NCBI RefSeq assembly: GCF_009193135.1
Contig: NZ_VUKC01000001.1
Coordinates: forward strand, 248,001-312,000
Origin: Georgenia satyanarayanai
GTDB lineage: Bacteria > Actinomycetota > Actinomycetes > Actinomycetales > Actinomycetaceae
Reading direction: 5' to 3'
Length of the DNA stretch: 64,000 bases
This document shows positions 1-10,135 of the stretch, piece by piece. Under the pieces are notes generated by a model. The model was given only the letters and a program-made list of their open reading frames with translations. It was not told the DNA's origin and did not search any database. How positions within the stretch are numbered: position 1 is the first letter of the stretch; each line of letters starts with the position of its first letter. The translations under genes and the position numbers were made by a program.

Positions 1-1
1 C

Positions 2-64
2 GTCTTCTGGGTCAAGGTGCTGCGCGACGACGTCCGGGAGTCGAGGCTGGCCGCGGGCGGGTGA
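2..64 (+). CDS. C-terminal end of an unidentified protein (partial)
   Basis: An open frame runs from the window edge to a TGA at 62-64 and would encode about 20 residues ending FWVKVLRDDVRESRLAAGG. Codon use is GC3-rich and the peptide looks like a natural C-terminus, but it is too short to assign to a family. It would overlap the 3' end of the convergent GDPD gene by about 50 bases. It may equally be chance. Confidence 0.3.
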   Translation, partial: VFWVKVLRDDVRESRLAAGG

Positions 65-1893
65 GAGGTGGGTCGGGGCGCCCACCCCACGTGACGAGGG
101 AGCGGATGACGTCGGCGAGGCGGCCTGACACCCCGGTCTCCGCGGCGACGGTCGCGCGCTGCTCGAGCGCGACGTCGGGGGCGGAGGTGATGACGCCGTC
201 GACGCCCTCCCGGACGAGGACCCGCAGCTGTCGCGGGTCCGTCACGGTCCAGACGAACACCTGCACCCCGGCGGCGTGGGCCTGGCGCAGGAGGCGCTGG
301 TCGTAGGAGCCCTGCTCGAGGGTGAGGAAGTCGGCGGCGCCGGGGTCGAACCGGCCGCGGGAGAAGGCGACGACGCTGCCGGTCGTCACGTGGGGGAAGC
401 GGGCCTCGACCTCGGCGACGGTCGAGCGGTCGAAGGACTGGACCAGGGACGAGCCGACGAGGTCGTGGGCCTCGAGGACGGCGACGACGTCTCCCACCAG
501 GTCGCCCCGCTCCCGTCCGTGCTCCTTGATCTCCACGAGGAGCGGCATGCCCAGGTCCGCCGCCCGTTCCGCGAACGCCGCGAAGGTGGGGATGGTCGAC
601 TCGTGACCGCCCTGCCGCACGGTGGTGGCGGTGAGCTCGGCCGTGGTGAGGTCGGCGACGTCCCGGTCCACCCCCGCGAGGCGGCGCAGGTTGGTGTCGT
701 GGACGACGACGAGCCCCCCGTCCGCTGCCTGGAGGACGTCGAGCTCGACGACGTCGGCGCCGAGCCGGGCCGCCGCACCCAGTGACTCGAGGGTGTTCTC
801 CACGGCGCCCGCGCTGGCACCGCGGTGGGCGATGACGAGCGTGGTGCGCTCGGGACCGGCGGCGCTGAGGGCTGCTGCGCCGGCAGCGCCCGTCCCGGCG
901 ACCAGCACCGCGAGGACGGCGGCCGCGAGCAGCTGGCGTGCGCTCGCGGGCGCGCGGCACACGGGGACGACAGGGGCCGACGGGTGGCCGGGGACCAGGC
1001 GGAGCAGCAGGACGGCGACGAAGGCCGCGGCCAGCCCACCACCGGCGAGGAGGACCACCTCGGCGAGGACGAGGACCACCCCGGCCACGGCCGGCGACAC
1101 GGCCGGCCACAGCGCGTCGGACACGCGGGTGACGGCCACCGCGGCAGCAGCGAGGGCGGCGACCGCGGCGGCGCCGGCCAGCCACAGTGCCGTCACGACG
1201 ACGGCGAGCCGGGCGACCCGGCCGCGGGTCGCCCGCCAGCTGGCGGCGTAGGCGCCGGCGGGGGTGAGCCCCGCGGTGAGGACGAAGGTCGGCACGAGCA
1301 GCAGGCGGAGGTTGGTGTAGCCGAGGAGGGCGACGGCGCCGAGCCAGGCCGTCGTCCCGACCGGCGTCTTGCGGAGCTCGCCGCTGATGAAGGCCGGCAC
1401 CTCGAGCGGCCGGACGAAGGAGGCGCCCAGCGCGAACCCTCCGAGGGGCGCGATGACGACCAGGTAGAGCGCGAGCAGCCCGAGCTGGGGTCCGGCCGAG
1501 CGGGCGACCACGGCAGCGCCCTGGCGGGCCAGCTCCCGCACGTGCGCCACCCGTCCGCGGGCCAGGTCGCGGGGCGAACAGGACGAACGCCGCGTGCTGG
1601 AGCAGCGCCGCCGTGGTCGCGACCACCGCGAGGGCGACGATGAGCAGGGCGGCTGCGGGATGGCGCAGCACCTGCCCCAGGCTCGCCTCGGTGAGCGTGG
1701 GCACCCCGGCGACTCCCAGAGCCGCCACGAGGAGCAGGCCGACGACCGGTCCGGCGACGACGGCGGTGAGGAGCTGGAGGGCGACCGCGACCCGCAGCCA
1801 GACCGGCCAGTCCGCAGCGACCGCCCGGAGAGCCGCCGCGGCTCCGAGCCCGGGCCACCGCGCGGCCGGTGTCCCGCCGGTCATGGCACTCAT
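12..1893 (-). pseudogene. Membrane-anchored glycerophosphodiester phosphodiesterase, frameshifted
   Basis: Glycerophosphodiester phosphodiesterases cleave deacylated phospholipid headgroups to glycerol-3-phosphate and an alcohol. The C-terminal half carries the GDPD barrel signatures: IAHRGASAGAVENTLES, then VELDV and VVHDTNLRRL. The N-terminal half is several hydrophobic membrane segments, as in the actinobacterial GPDPase_memb plus GDPD architecture. A start ATG at 1893 with a GGGAGGTG ribosome site opens a clean frame of about 107 codons. That frame reaches ...AAFVLFA and is then lost. The rest (DLARGRVAHVRELARQG onward) continues in another frame to the stop at 12. Dropping one base from the GGGG run at 1571-1574 joins the halves into a roughly 626-residue protein, close to the usual family length. 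It may be a real slippage mutation or a sequence error; the domains themselves are intact. Confidence 0.75.
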
Positions 1894-2019
1894 CCCGCAC
1901 CTCCCACGAGGTCGTCCTGCTCGGGTCACCCGGCGCTCCCCCGGGCGCGGGGGTACCGCAGCGGGCGCCGTGGTGGAAGGCTGGTGACCGACCCCGTTGC
2001 CCACGTGAGGGAGCGTTCG

Positions 2020-2502
2020 ATGTCAGAGCTGATCATCCTCGGGTACGACGACCACGTCACCGCCCGACGTGCCTACGACAAGGTTCTCGACCTGCAGCGG
2101 GACTTCATCGTCGAGCTCGCCGGACTCGCCCTCGTGCGCGTGGACGACGACGGCGAGAAGCACGTCGACACACCGTCGAGCGTCGTCGGGGCGTCCACCG
2201 CCTCCGGCGCCCTGTGGGGGGCCGTCTTCGGTCTCCTGTTCCTGGTCCCTGGCTTCGGGCTGCTCGTCGGCGGCGCTCTCGGCGCGCTGACCGGCAAGCT
2301 CGGCAAGACGGGCATCAACCGGGGCTTCCAGGACCGGGTGCAGGGCCTGCTCGAGCCCGGCAGGGCCGCCGTCGTCGTCATGGCGCGCAAGCTCACGGAG
2401 GACAGGTTCGCCGCGGCGATGGGCGACTTCGGCGGGACCGTCCTGAAGACCTCGCTCTCGGAGGCGGACGAGCGGGAGCTGGCGGAGGAGCTGGCGGGCT
2501 GA
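2020..2502 (+). CDS. DUF1269 family membrane-associated protein
   Basis: Encodes 160 residues resembling the DUF1269 family, whose molecular function is not established. The start at MSELIILGYDD follows a GAGGGA ribosome site; a longer in-frame extension upstream lacks coding character. Residues about 10-50 are a soluble alpha/beta stretch. A glycine-rich hydrophobic hairpin at about 66-95 (GALWGAVFGLLFLVPGFGLL) is typical of the family. The C-terminal third is a charged helical region (SEADERELAEEL). It stands alone, convergent with the ABC exporter genes. Confidence 0.7.
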   Translation: MSELIILGYDDHVTARRAYDKVLDLQRDFIVELAGLALVRVDDDGEKHVDTPSSVVGASTASGALWGAVFGLLFLVPGFGLLVGGALGALTGKLGKTGINRGFQDRVQGLLEPGRAAVVVMARKLTEDRFAAAMGDFGGTVLKTSLSEADERELAEELAG

Positions 2503-2540
2503 GACGGGGCGGGACCCGGCTGTCGGCGCAGGGGGTCGGG

Positions 2541-4274
2541 TCAGTCCTGCTGCCAGGACTGCCAGAGCGCCGCGTACTCGCCGCCCGCCGCGACGAGCTC
2601 GTCGTGCGGGCCGATCTCGGCGATGCGGCCGGCCTCCATGACGGCGACCCGGTCGGCGTCGTGCGCGGTGTGCAGGCGGTGGGCGATCGCCACCACCGTG
2701 CGGCCGGTGAGCAGCGCGGACAGCGAGCGCTCGAGGTGCCGGGCCGCGCGCGGGTCGAGCAGCGAGGTCGCCTCGTCGAGCACGAGGGTGTGCGGGTCCA
2801 GGAGCACGAGCCGGGCGAGCGCGAGCTGCTGGGCCTGCGCCGGTGTCAGCGTGACACCGCCCGAGCCGACGGCCGTCCCCATGCCCTCGGGCAGCGCCGC
2901 CACCCACTCCGCGGCGTCGACGGCCTCGAGCGCGCGGGTGAGCTCGGTGTCGTCGGCGTCGTGCCTGGCCAGGCGCAGGTTGTCCGCGACCGTCCCGACG
3001 AAGACGTGGTGCTCCTGCGTGACGAGGGCGACGTGCCGGCGCAGCTCCTCCTCGGGCAGGTCGACGAGCGGCACGCCGTCGATCGTCACCCGCCCACCGG
3101 TGGGCGGGTGGATGCCGGCGAGCATGCGCCCGAAGGTCGACTTGCCGGCCCCGGACGGGCCGACGATCGCCAGCCGCTCCCCGGGAGCAAGAGTGAGGTC
3201 GATGCCGTGGAGGACGTCCTCGCCGTCACGGTAGGCGTAGCGCACCTCGCGCGCGCGCACGTCCTCGCGCTCGGGCCGCGCAGGACCGGCCGCACGGTCC
3301 GGTGGGACGAGCTCGATGCCGACGATCCGCGCGAGGCTCGCCGTCGCGACCTGGATCTCGTCCACCCACATGAGCAGCTCGAAGAGCGGGCCGCGGATCT
3401 GGATGACGTACAGCGCCACCGTGGTGACCGCGCCGAGGGTGACGAGGCCCGCGCCCACGAGGTGCGCGCCCCACAGCACGACGGCGGCGACCGGCAGTGC
3501 GAAGGAGGTGACGAGCCAGAAGAACACCGACATCCGCAGCCGCAGCGTCACTTTCTCGGTGTCCCACGCGGCGGCGACGACGGCGTCGGCCCGGCGCCGG
3601 CGCTGGGCGCCCAGCGCGAGCGCGTCGACCGTCGCGGCGTGCTCGACCGACTCGGTGAGGACCCCGTTGAGGTCGGCGTAGGCGGCTGCGTTCTCCCGGT
3701 AGGCGGGGGCCGAGCGGCGCAGGTAGCGACGCGTGGCGAGTGCGAGCACCGGCAGGCCGACGAGCATCGCCAGCGCGACGAGCGGGGAGGCGAGCAGCGC
3801 GGCCCCGAAGGTGAGCGCGATCGTCGTCGTCGTCACCAGGACGCGGGGGACACCGAAGCGCACCGCCCACTGCACCCGGTCGATGTCGTTGGTGGTCCGC
3901 CCGAGCAGGTCGCCGGTCCCGGCGCGCTCGACGGTCGACAGCGGCAGGTGGGTGACGCCGGTGAGGAACCGCTCGCGCAGCTCGGCGAAGACCTCCTCGC
4001 CGAGCACCATCGCGCTGCGCTGGGCGTAGCGGGTGACGAGCGCCTGGAGGACGACGACGCCCACGAGCCACAGCGCGACGGTGTCGACGTAGCGGCGGGT
4101 GGTGCCGGCGACGACGGCGTCGACGAGCCCGCCGAGCAGCCACGGCAGGGCGAGCGCGGCGATCGCGGCCAGGGCCTGGAGCACGACGACGGTGGCGAGC
4201 GGGCGCCGGTAGGAGCGCAGGAGGCGCCCGGCGAAGGCGCGCACCCGCGCGGAGTCGGCGACGGGCAGCTGCAT
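2541..4274 (-). CDS. ABC exporter half-transporter, canonical Walker A, degenerate signature
   Basis: Type IV (ABC exporter) half-transporter with an N-terminal six-helix membrane domain (about residues 1-310) and a C-terminal nucleotide-binding domain. Walker A is GPSGAGKST (about residue 370), Walker B is LVLDEATSLLD (about 495), and the switch histidine is present in VVAIAHRLH. The ABC signature, normally LSGGQ, is LTPAQAQQ. The gene is translationally coupled to its partner upstream: its ATG at 4274 shares a base with the partner's TGA. The pair should form a heterodimer in which this subunit supplies the ATP-binding side of the only consensus site. Substrate cannot be read from sequence; lipid or drug export is typical of the family. 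A GTG one codon upstream (4277) is an alternative start. Confidence 0.88.
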   Translation of the reverse strand: MQLPVADSARVRAFAGRLLRSYRRPLATVVVLQALAAIAALALPWLLGGLVDAVVAGTTRRYVDTVALWLVGVVVLQALVTRYAQRSAMVLGEEVFAELRERFLTGVTHLPLSTVERAGTGDLLGRTTNDIDRVQWAVRFGVPRVLVTTTTIALTFGAALLASPLVALAMLVGLPVLALATRRYLRRSAPAYRENAAAYADLNGVLTESVEHAATVDALALGAQRRRRADAVVAAAWDTEKVTLRLRMSVFFWLVTSFALPVAAVVLWGAHLVGAGLVTLGAVTTVALYVIQIRGPLFELLMWVDEIQVATASLARIVGIELVPPDRAAGPARPEREDVRAREVRYAYRDGEDVLHGIDLTLAPGERLAIVGPSGAGKSTFGRMLAGIHPPTGGRVTIDGVPLVDLPEEELRRHVALVTQEHHVFVGTVADNLRLARHDADDTELTRALEAVDAAEWVAALPEGMGTAVGSGGVTLTPAQAQQLALARLVLLDPHTLVLDEATSLLDPRAARHLERSLSALLTGRTVVAIAHRLHTAHDADRVAVMEAGRIAEIGPHDELVAAGGEYAALWQSWQQD

Positions 4275-6046
4275 CACACCACCTCCGTGGTGAGGGACCG
4301 GCCGACGACGGCGTGGTAGGCCCGCGCCTCCGGCTCCCCGGCCGCGGCGCGGGTGAGGAGGTCACGGTGGCGGCCGTGGGCGCGGACGACGCCGTCGTCG
4401 AGGAGGACGACGTCGTCGGCGTGCTCGAGGACGAGCGGGGAGGCGGTGAGGACGACGGTCGTCCTGCCGCGGCGGTACTCGGCCAGCCGGGCCGCGATCC
4501 GTGCCTCGGTGTGGGCGTCGACGGCGCTGGTCGGCTCGACGAGGACGAGGACCTGCGGCTCGGTGAGCAGGGCGCGGGCGAGGGCGACGCGCTGGCGCTG
4601 GCCGCCGGACAGGGAGCGGCCCTTCTCGGTGATCTCCCCGTCCAGGCCCTCGGGCAGGGACTCGAGGACGTCGTGCGCGTCGGCGGTGTGGAGCGCGCGC
4701 AGGAGGGCGGCGTCGTCGAGGCCGTCCTCGCGCGCGTCGAGCGCCGTGCGCAGCGGGCCGGTGAACAGCTGCGGGGTGGAGGAGGCGACGACGACGCGGT
4801 GGCGGACCTCGGCGAGGGGCAGCTCGCGCAGCGGGTGACCGTCGAGGAGGACCTCGTCGGTGACGCGGTCGTCGAGGCGTCCGAGCCGGGTCGCGACGGC
4901 CTCGGCCTCCCCGGGCCGCGGGGTGACGACGGCGGTGAGCGCGCCCGGCCGCGGCCGGAGCCCCGTGAGCGTGTCGACGAGCGCGCCGGGGGAGGACGGG
5001 ACGGCGGGGCGGGGCAGGGAGTCGGCCGCCTCGGACTCGGCGAGCGTCCCGGCCTCCGGGGTCACCGACAGGACGCCGGTGATCTTGCGGGCGGCGACCC
5101 GCCCCCGGGTGAGGAAGTTGATGAACTGGGTGACCCAGCGCAGCGGCTCGGACAGGTAGGCGGTGAAGCCGTAGAACGTGACGAGCTGCCCCGGCGAGAT
5201 CTCCCCGGTGATCGCGAGGCGGGCGCCGAGCCACACGACGCAGGCGACGAAGAGGCCGGGCAGGAGGATCTGGAGCGCCTCGAGCACGGAGGACAGCCCG
5301 GCGACCCGCACCCCGGCCCGCCGCACCCGCTGGGACTGGGCGCGGTAGCGCTCGGCGAAGACGTCCTCGCCGCCGATCCCGCGCAGGATGCGCAGCCCCG
5401 AGACCGTGTCGGTCGCGAGCGTCGCGAGCCGGCCCGACGCGTCGCGCTGCTCCTTCTGCCGCGCCTGCAGCGGCTTGATGAGGAAGGAGACGACGACCGT
5501 GACGACGGGCAGCCCGAGCGCGACGACGAGCCCGAGCGAGGGCGACTGCTGGAGCATGTAGACGGTGACGGCGAGGTAGCCGGCCAGGCCGCCGACGAAG
5601 GCGGGCAGCAGCTCGAGGACGTTGCCGACCTGGAAGGAGTCGTTGGCGACGGCGCTGACGACCTCACCGGTGGGCAGCTCCTCGCCGATCGCCGGGCCGG
5701 TGCGGGTGACGTGGTGCCCCACGAGCCGGGAGGCGCTGAAGGCGCCGTGCAGCCAGCCGCCGACCTCGGCGGCGTGGCCGACGCTCGTCGCGACGGCGCT
5801 GAGCAGCCCGATCCCCACGAGCGCGAGGGCCAGCCACAGGAGGCGGGTGGACACGCCGTCGGTGAGGCCGCTGTCCAGGGCAGTGCCCAGGACGAGCGGC
5901 ACCGCGGCCCCCGCGAGGGAGACGACCGAGGCGAGGAGGCAGCCGATCAGCAGGGTGGGCCAGGCTCCGCGGGCGGCCCAGGCGAGGAAGGCCGTGGGCG
6001 CACCGAGAGGGGGATGACCGGGGTGACCGGTCGGGACGTCGAGCAC
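4274..6046 (-). CDS. ABC exporter half-transporter, degenerate nucleotide site
   Basis: Partner half-transporter of 590 residues with an N-terminal membrane domain and a C-terminal nucleotide-binding domain. The signature is canonical (LSGGQRQR, about residue 478). Walker A is lost ([16 protein letters not shown]), the Walker B aspartate is Val (VLVLVEPTS), and the switch histidine is missing ([12 protein letters not shown]). These losses are the mirror image of the downstream subunit, so the heterodimer keeps one complete catalytic site and one dead site. The GTG start at 6046 is preferred. It lies 8 bases downstream of a -10-like TAGGCT, and the residues upstream in the same frame are arginine/proline-rich noise. 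Confidence 0.85.
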   Translation of the reverse strand: MLDVPTGHPGHPPLGAPTAFLAWAARGAWPTLLIGCLLASVVSLAGAAVPLVLGTALDSGLTDGVSTRLLWLALALVGIGLLSAVATSVGHAAEVGGWLHGAFSASRLVGHHVTRTGPAIGEELPTGEVVSAVANDSFQVGNVLELLPAFVGGLAGYLAVTVYMLQQSPSLGLVVALGLPVVTVVVSFLIKPLQARQKEQRDASGRLATLATDTVSGLRILRGIGGEDVFAERYRAQSQRVRRAGVRVAGLSSVLEALQILLPGLFVACVVWLGARLAITGEISPGQLVTFYGFTAYLSEPLRWVTQFINFLTRGRVAARKITGVLSVTPEAGTLAESEAADSLPRPAVPSSPGALVDTLTGLRPRPGALTAVVTPRPGEAEAVATRLGRLDDRVTDEVLLDGHPLRELPLAEVRHRVVVASSTPQLFTGPLRTALDAREDGLDDAALLRALHTADAHDVLESLPEGLDGEITEKGRSLSGGQRQRVALARALLTEPQVLVLVEPTSAVDAHTEARIAARLAEYRRGRTTVVLTASPLVLEHADDVVLLDDGVVRAHGRHRDLLTRAAAGEPEARAYHAVVGRSLTTEVV

Positions 6047-6054
6047 GAGACCTG

Positions 6055-6060
6055 AGCCTA
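6055..6060 (-). promoter_or_regulatory. -10 element for the ABC exporter operon
   Basis: TAGGCT on the minus strand, ending 8 bases before the GTG at 6046. It implies a leaderless or nearly leaderless transcript and supports the chosen start. Confidence 0.5.
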
Positions 6061-6156
6061 GGTGTCGCCGACGACACCGGGCAGCCTGTTTTCCGCCGTC
6101 GGCGGCGCCTGAGACACTGAGGGCGAGCTCGCACGGGCGGGCGCGAGGAGGACGCA

Positions 6157-6576
6157 ATGAGCGAGGAGACCACGGCCGCAGCGGCGACCGCACCGGGTGC
6201 GGCGCTGCGGGCGGAGCGCGAGCGCAAGGCGCGCGGGGCCTGGAGGTTCTACCGGGCCATGGCATTTGTCACAGGCGTCATGCTGCTGCTCCTGTGCGTG
6301 GAGATGATCCTGGTCTACCTCGTCGGGGTGGGGCCGGAGGTCGAGGCGTGGATCGGGTGGATCCCCTTCGCGCACGGCTGGATCTACGTCGTCTACCTCG
6401 TCAGCGTCTTCAACCTGTGGTCGACGATGCGCTGGGGCCTGGGCCGGATGGCGGCGCTCGTCGTCGCCGGTGTCGTCCCCGTCCTGTCCTTCGTCATGGA
6501 GCACCGCGCCCAGGGCTGGTTCGCGGCGGACCTGCCCGGCGTCGTCGCCCGCCCCGCGGCTACCCTGGCGAGGTGA
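6157..6576 (+). CDS. DUF3817 family integral membrane protein
   Basis: Encodes 139 residues with about three membrane helices. A charged N-terminal tail (to about residue 35) is followed by [37 protein letters not shown] and [19 protein letters not shown]. This pattern matches DUF3817, a family of unknown function often found next to guaA in actinobacteria, as here. The ATG follows a strong GAGGAGG ribosome site. Its stop overlaps the proposed guaA start region, so the two may be co-transcribed even though guaA has its own -10. Confidence 0.75.
   Translation: MSEETTAAAATAPGAALRAERERKARGAWRFYRAMAFVTGVMLLLLCVEMILVYLVGVGPEVEAWIGWIPFAHGWIYVVYLVSVFNLWSTMRWGLGRMAALVVAGVVPVLSFVMEHRAQGWFAADLPGVVARPAATLAR
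6561..6566 (+). promoter_or_regulatory. -10 element for guaA
   Basis: TACCCT located inside the end of the upstream gene. A GTG at 6573 follows after 6 bases, the same geometry as several other genes here, suggesting leaderless initiation of guaA. Confidence 0.45.
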
Positions 6577-8183
6577 GCATGAGCGACGCCCCGACCGACG
6601 CCCCCACCACCGCCGAGCGCGCGGCCACGCCGCAACCCGTCCTCGTCGTCGACTTCGGCGCCCAGTACGCCCAGCTCATCGCGCGCCGTGTGCGCGAGGC
6701 CGGGGTGTACTCCGAGATCGTCCCGCACACGATGGCGGCCGAGCGGGTCCTGGAGAAGGACCCCGCCGCGATCATCCTGTCCGGTGGCCCCTCCTCGGTG
6801 TACGCGGAGGACGCCCCGGGCGTCGACCCCGGGCTCTTCACCGCCGGCGTGCCCGTCCTCGGCATCTGCTACGGCTTCCAGGCGATGGCCTCCGCGCTCG
6901 GTGGCACCGTCGCGCGCACCGGCGACCGCGAGTACGGCGCGACCGTCGTCGAGCTGCGCGGCGCCGGGTCCCTCCTCGCGGGCACGCCGGAGCGCCAGCA
7001 GGTGTGGATGAGCCACGGTGACGCCGTCCAGGAGGCACCGGAGGGCTTCGAGGTCCTCGCCACCTCCCCGGGCGCGCCCGTCGCGGCCTTCGAGGACCGC
7101 GGCCGCCGCCTCTTCGGCGTCCAGTGGCACCCCGAGGTCAAGCACTCCGACTTCGGCCAGGCCGCGCTCGAGCGCTTCCTCTACGACGGCGCCGGCCTCC
7201 AGCCGACGTGGACCGCCGGCAACGTCATCGCCGAGCAGGTCGCCGCGATCCGGCAGCAGGTCGGTGACGCGCGGGTCATCTGCGGCCTGTCCGGAGGCGT
7301 GGACTCCTCCGTCGCCGCGGCCCTCGTCCAGAAGGCCGTCGGGGACCAGCTCACGTGCGTCTTCGTCGACCACGGCCTGCTGCGTGCCGGCGAGGCCGAG
7401 CAGGTGGAGCAGGACTTCGTCGCTGCCACCGGCGTCAACCTCAAGGTCGTCGACGCGACCGAGCAGTTCCTCACCGCGCTCGCCGGGGTCACCGACCCCG
7501 AGGCCAAGCGCAAGATCATCGGCCGCGAGTTCATCCGCACCTTCGAGGCCGCCGCCCGCGAGATCGTCGAGGAGGCGGGCCAGGACGAGGAGGTCCGCTT
7601 CCTCGTCCAGGGCACCCTCTACCCCGACGTCGTCGAGTCCGGCGGCGGCGAGGGTGCGGCGAACATCAAGTCCCACCACAACGTCGGCGGGCTGCCCGAG
7701 GACCTCCAGTTCGAGCTCGTCGAGCCGCTGCGCACGCTGTTCAAGGACGAGGTCCGCGCCGTCGGGCTCGAGCTCGGGGTGCCCGAGGGGATCGTGTGGC
7801 GCCAGCCCTTCCCCGGGCCGGGGCTGGGCATCCGCATCGTCGGCGCCGTCGACGCCGAGCGGCTCGCCGTGCTGCGTGCCGCGGACGCGATCGCCCGAGA
7901 GGAGCTCACCGCCGCCGGCCTGGACCGCGACATCTGGCAGTGCCCGGTGGTCCTCCTCGCCGACGTCCGCTCCGTGGGCGTCCAGGGGGACGGCCGTACC
8001 TACGGCCACCCCGTCGTGCTGCGCCCCGTCAGCTCGGAGGACGCGATGACCGCCGACTGGACGCGCCTGCCCTACGACGTCCTGGCCCGCATCTCCAGCC
8101 GCATCACCAACGAGGTCCCCGAGGTCAACCGGGTGGTCCTCGACGTCACGAGCAAGCCGCCCGGCACCATCGAGTGGGAGTGA
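6573..8183 (+). CDS. guaA: GMP synthase (glutamine-hydrolysing)
   Basis: Converts XMP to GMP using glutamine and ATP, the last step of guanine nucleotide synthesis in the cytoplasm. The N-terminal class I amidotransferase domain (about 20-215) has the nucleophile cysteine in [10 protein letters not shown] and the triad histidine in FGVQWHPE. The ATP pyrophosphatase domain follows, with the PP-loop SGGVDSS. The C-terminal dimerisation domain ends KPPGTIEWE, the usual end of GuaA. Length (536 aa) is normal. The start is either GTG 6573, placed right after a -10 element, or ATG 6579 two codons later (MSDAPT). The stop overlaps the next gene by 4 bases. Confidence 0.97.
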   Translation: MSMSDAPTDAPTTAERAATPQPVLVVDFGAQYAQLIARRVREAGVYSEIVPHTMAAERVLEKDPAAIILSGGPSSVYAEDAPGVDPGLFTAGVPVLGICYGFQAMASALGGTVARTGDREYGATVVELRGAGSLLAGTPERQQVWMSHGDAVQEAPEGFEVLATSPGAPVAAFEDRGRRLFGVQWHPEVKHSDFGQAALERFLYDGAGLQPTWTAGNVIAEQVAAIRQQVGDARVICGLSGGVDSSVAAALVQKAVGDQLTCVFVDHGLLRAGEAEQVEQDFVAATGVNLKVVDATEQFLTALAGVTDPEAKRKIIGREFIRTFEAAAREIVEEAGQDEEVRFLVQGTLYPDVVESGGGEGAANIKSHHNVGGLPEDLQFELVEPLRTLFKDEVRAVGLELGVPEGIVWRQPFPGPGLGIRIVGAVDAERLAVLRAADAIAREELTAAGLDRDIWQCPVVLLADVRSVGVQGDGRTYGHPVVLRPVSSEDAMTADWTRLPYDVLARISSRITNEVPEVNRVVLDVTSKPPGTIEWE

Positions 8184-9358
8184 GGGTCCTCCACGTCTCG
8201 GACTGCTTCCCGCCCCGCACGGGGGGCATCGAGATGCAGGTCCACGACCTGGCGAACGCTCAGGCCCGCGCCGGTCACGACGTCCACGTCGCGACGGCGA
8301 CGGCGGGGGCGGACGGGACTCGCCGGGCCACCCGGGTGCTGGGCTCGGGCGTGCGCGTCCACCGGATGGCCTCCGCCCTCACCCTCGGCCTGCCGGTCAA
8401 CCCACGCGGCCCCTGGCTGCTGCGGGAGGCGGTCGAGCGGCTGCGTCCGGATGTCGTCCACGTCCACGCCGGCGTCGTCTCGCCCTTCGCCCTCGACGGT
8501 GTGGCCGCGGCCCGCCTCACCGGGGTGCCGCTCGCCATCACCTGGCACTGCATGCTCGACGGCGTCGTCACCGGTTTCGGGGCGCTCGCCCGGCGCAGCG
8601 AGACGCTGCGGTCCCGGGCCGCGGTCTCCGCGGTGTCGAGCGCGGCGGGTGAGCGGGTGGCGCGGATGCTCGGCCGCGAGGACGTCTCGGTCCTGCCCAA
8701 CGGCCTCACGGTCGCCGACTGGCGCCCGGCCGGGGCACCGCGCGTCCCGGACGGCACCCTGCGGCTCGTCGCGACACAGCGGCTGGCGCCGCGCAAGCGC
8801 CCGGCACCCCTCGTGGAGGTCGTCGCCGCCGCTCACCGCCGGCTCGGGCGCGGCCCCGGAGGTGCTCCGCGCGTGCACCTCACCCTCATCGGTGCGGGAC
8901 CTGAGGAGCACCGGGTGCGCGCGCTCGTCGCGCGGCTCGGGCTCGAGGACGTCGTCTCCCTCACCGGCGGCCTGCCCCGGGCGCAGCTCGTCGCGCGCTA
9001 CGCCGGGGAGGACGTCTTCGTCGCCCCCGCCCGGCTCGAGGCCTTCGGCGTCGCCGGGCTCGAGGCGCGGGCGGCCGGGCTGCCGGTCGTCGCGGGCCGA
9101 GGCACGGGCCCGAGCGAGTACGTCGCCGACGGGGTCGACGGGCTGCTCATCGCCGACCGTGCCGACGGGCTCGACGACGCCGCCGCCGACGCCGCCCTCA
9201 CCGACGCGGTCGTCCGGCTCGCCGAGGACCCCGCGCTGCTGCGTCGCCTGCGCGAGCACGCGCACGCGACGCCCCCGCCCTTCGACTGGGCGGACGTCCG
9301 CGGCGCCTGCGACGCGCTCTACGCCCGGGCTCGCACCCCTTTCCCCGCCGCCCGCTGA
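8180..9358 (+). CDS. GT4 family glycosyltransferase
   Basis: A 392-residue GT-B fold glycosyltransferase. The N-terminal domain begins [18 protein letters not shown] with the glycine-rich loop of GT4 enzymes. The C-terminal donor-binding domain contains [16 protein letters not shown] and the EX7E-type motif around [18 protein letters not shown]. It probably adds a hexose to a lipid or cell-surface glycan; donor and acceptor are not predictable. The GTG start overlaps the guaA stop (GTGA), so translation is coupled, though a functional link to GMP synthesis is not obvious. No signal peptide is present. Confidence 0.85.
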   Translation: MRVLHVSDCFPPRTGGIEMQVHDLANAQARAGHDVHVATATAGADGTRRATRVLGSGVRVHRMASALTLGLPVNPRGPWLLREAVERLRPDVVHVHAGVVSPFALDGVAAARLTGVPLAITWHCMLDGVVTGFGALARRSETLRSRAAVSAVSSAAGERVARMLGREDVSVLPNGLTVADWRPAGAPRVPDGTLRLVATQRLAPRKRPAPLVEVVAAAHRRLGRGPGGAPRVHLTLIGAGPEEHRVRALVARLGLEDVVSLTGGLPRAQLVARYAGEDVFVAPARLEAFGVAGLEARAAGLPVVAGRGTGPSEYVADGVDGLLIADRADGLDDAAADAALTDAVVRLAEDPALLRRLREHAHATPPPFDWADVRGACDALYARARTPFPAAR

Positions 9359-9462
9359 GCTGTCCCGGTCATAGCTCAGCGCTCAACGGCCGAGGGTGAC
9401 GCGGCTCACGGTCGCGGCCTCTCGCCCTGCTGCCGGTCTGGGACCATGGGCCCGGAAACGGA

Positions 9463-9474
9463 CATTCCGGAATG
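9463..9474. promoter_or_regulatory. 12-bp perfect palindrome in a long leader region
   Basis: CATTCCGGAATG is a perfect palindrome about 70 bases upstream of the next start, in a 184-base gap. It could be an operator; no family is assigned. Confidence 0.25.
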
Positions 9475-9542
9475 CCAGGATTGTCCTCAGAAGCCCAGAA
9501 CGGGCCTCACGGCACAGAGCCACTTGTTGAAAGGACGACACC

Positions 9543-10061
9543 ATGAGCACCACCCGCGGCACCGGCATCGCCCGCATCGCCAGCATCCTCGCGATCGTGG
9601 CCGGCATCATCTTCATCGTCGCCGGCGGCGTCACCTGGGGCATGGTGACGAGCCAGCTCAAGGCCGAGAACATCACGGTCCCGGAGGACGCCGCGTTCCT
9701 CGCCGGTGCCGAGGTCCAGGGTCCCTTCTCCGCCTACGCCCAGGCCGACATCATCAACACCCACGCGCTGGCCGCCACCAACGGCGCCACCTACGCCGAG
9801 CTCGGCGCCCTGGCCGGTGAGGCCGAGGCCGCCGGCGACACGGAGGCCGCCGCCGAGTACCAGGCGCAGCGCACGACGATCATGAACGCCTCCTTCCTCC
9901 GCGCCTCGCTCTTCACCTCGGTCGTCTCCTACGGCGTCGCCGCCCTCGTCATCGGTCTCGGCGCCCTGCTCGTCGTCATCGGTCTCGGGATGAACCAGCT
10001 GGCCAAGGTCCCCGCCGCCGTCGACGCGGGCCGCGAGCCGGTCCGTCAGCCCGTCGCCTAG
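9543..10061 (+). CDS. Two-helix membrane protein of unknown function
   Basis: Encodes 172 residues. A membrane helix at about 10-35 (IASILAIVAGIIFIVAGGV) is followed by an extracytoplasmic segment of about 85 residues rich in Ala and Glu, with ENITVPEDA near its start. A second helix lies at about 125-155 (LVIGLGALLVVIGLG). Similar actinobacterial proteins are often labelled aromatic ring-opening dioxygenase LigA, but nothing resembling that fold or its metal ligands is visible. AAAGGA provides a good ribosome site. It is followed immediately by a strong terminator, so it is probably monocistronic. Confidence 0.7.
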   Translation: MSTTRGTGIARIASILAIVAGIIFIVAGGVTWGMVTSQLKAENITVPEDAAFLAGAEVQGPFSAYAQADIINTHALAATNGATYAELGALAGEAEAAGDTEAAAEYQAQRTTIMNASFLRASLFTSVVSYGVAALVIGLGALLVVIGLGMNQLAKVPAAVDAGREPVRQPVA

Positions 10062-10077
10062 CACCCCCGCTCCACAC

Positions 10078-10113
10078 GCCGAGAGCCGGACCCCCAGGGG
10101 TCCGGCTCTCGGC
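10078..10113 (+). terminator. 17-bp stem intrinsic terminator
   Basis: Perfect inverted repeat: arms 10078-10094 and 10097-10113 with a two-base centre. It has no U tract, as is common in actinobacteria. It lies between convergent genes and can serve both strands. The outer stem and the GGCATGTCC that follows recur in the mdh terminator at 38339. Confidence 0.8.
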
Positions 10114-10135
10114 ATGTCCGCTCTCGGCAGGGTCC

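Noticed and set aside
386-1132. Several Arg/Pro/Ser-rich frames opposite or out of phase with the GDPD gene
   Set aside because: Amino acid composition is that of shifted high-GC frames and none has a ribosome site or a recognisable domain.
6047-6265. A longer N-terminus for the upstream ABC subunit
   Set aside because: The extra residues are Arg/Pro-rich, overlap the divergent DUF3817 gene and its ribosome site, and lie upstream of a good -10 element.
9543-10061. Aromatic ring-opening dioxygenase LigA
   Set aside because: This label is common for similar proteins but the sequence is a two-helix membrane protein with no dioxygenase metal site.
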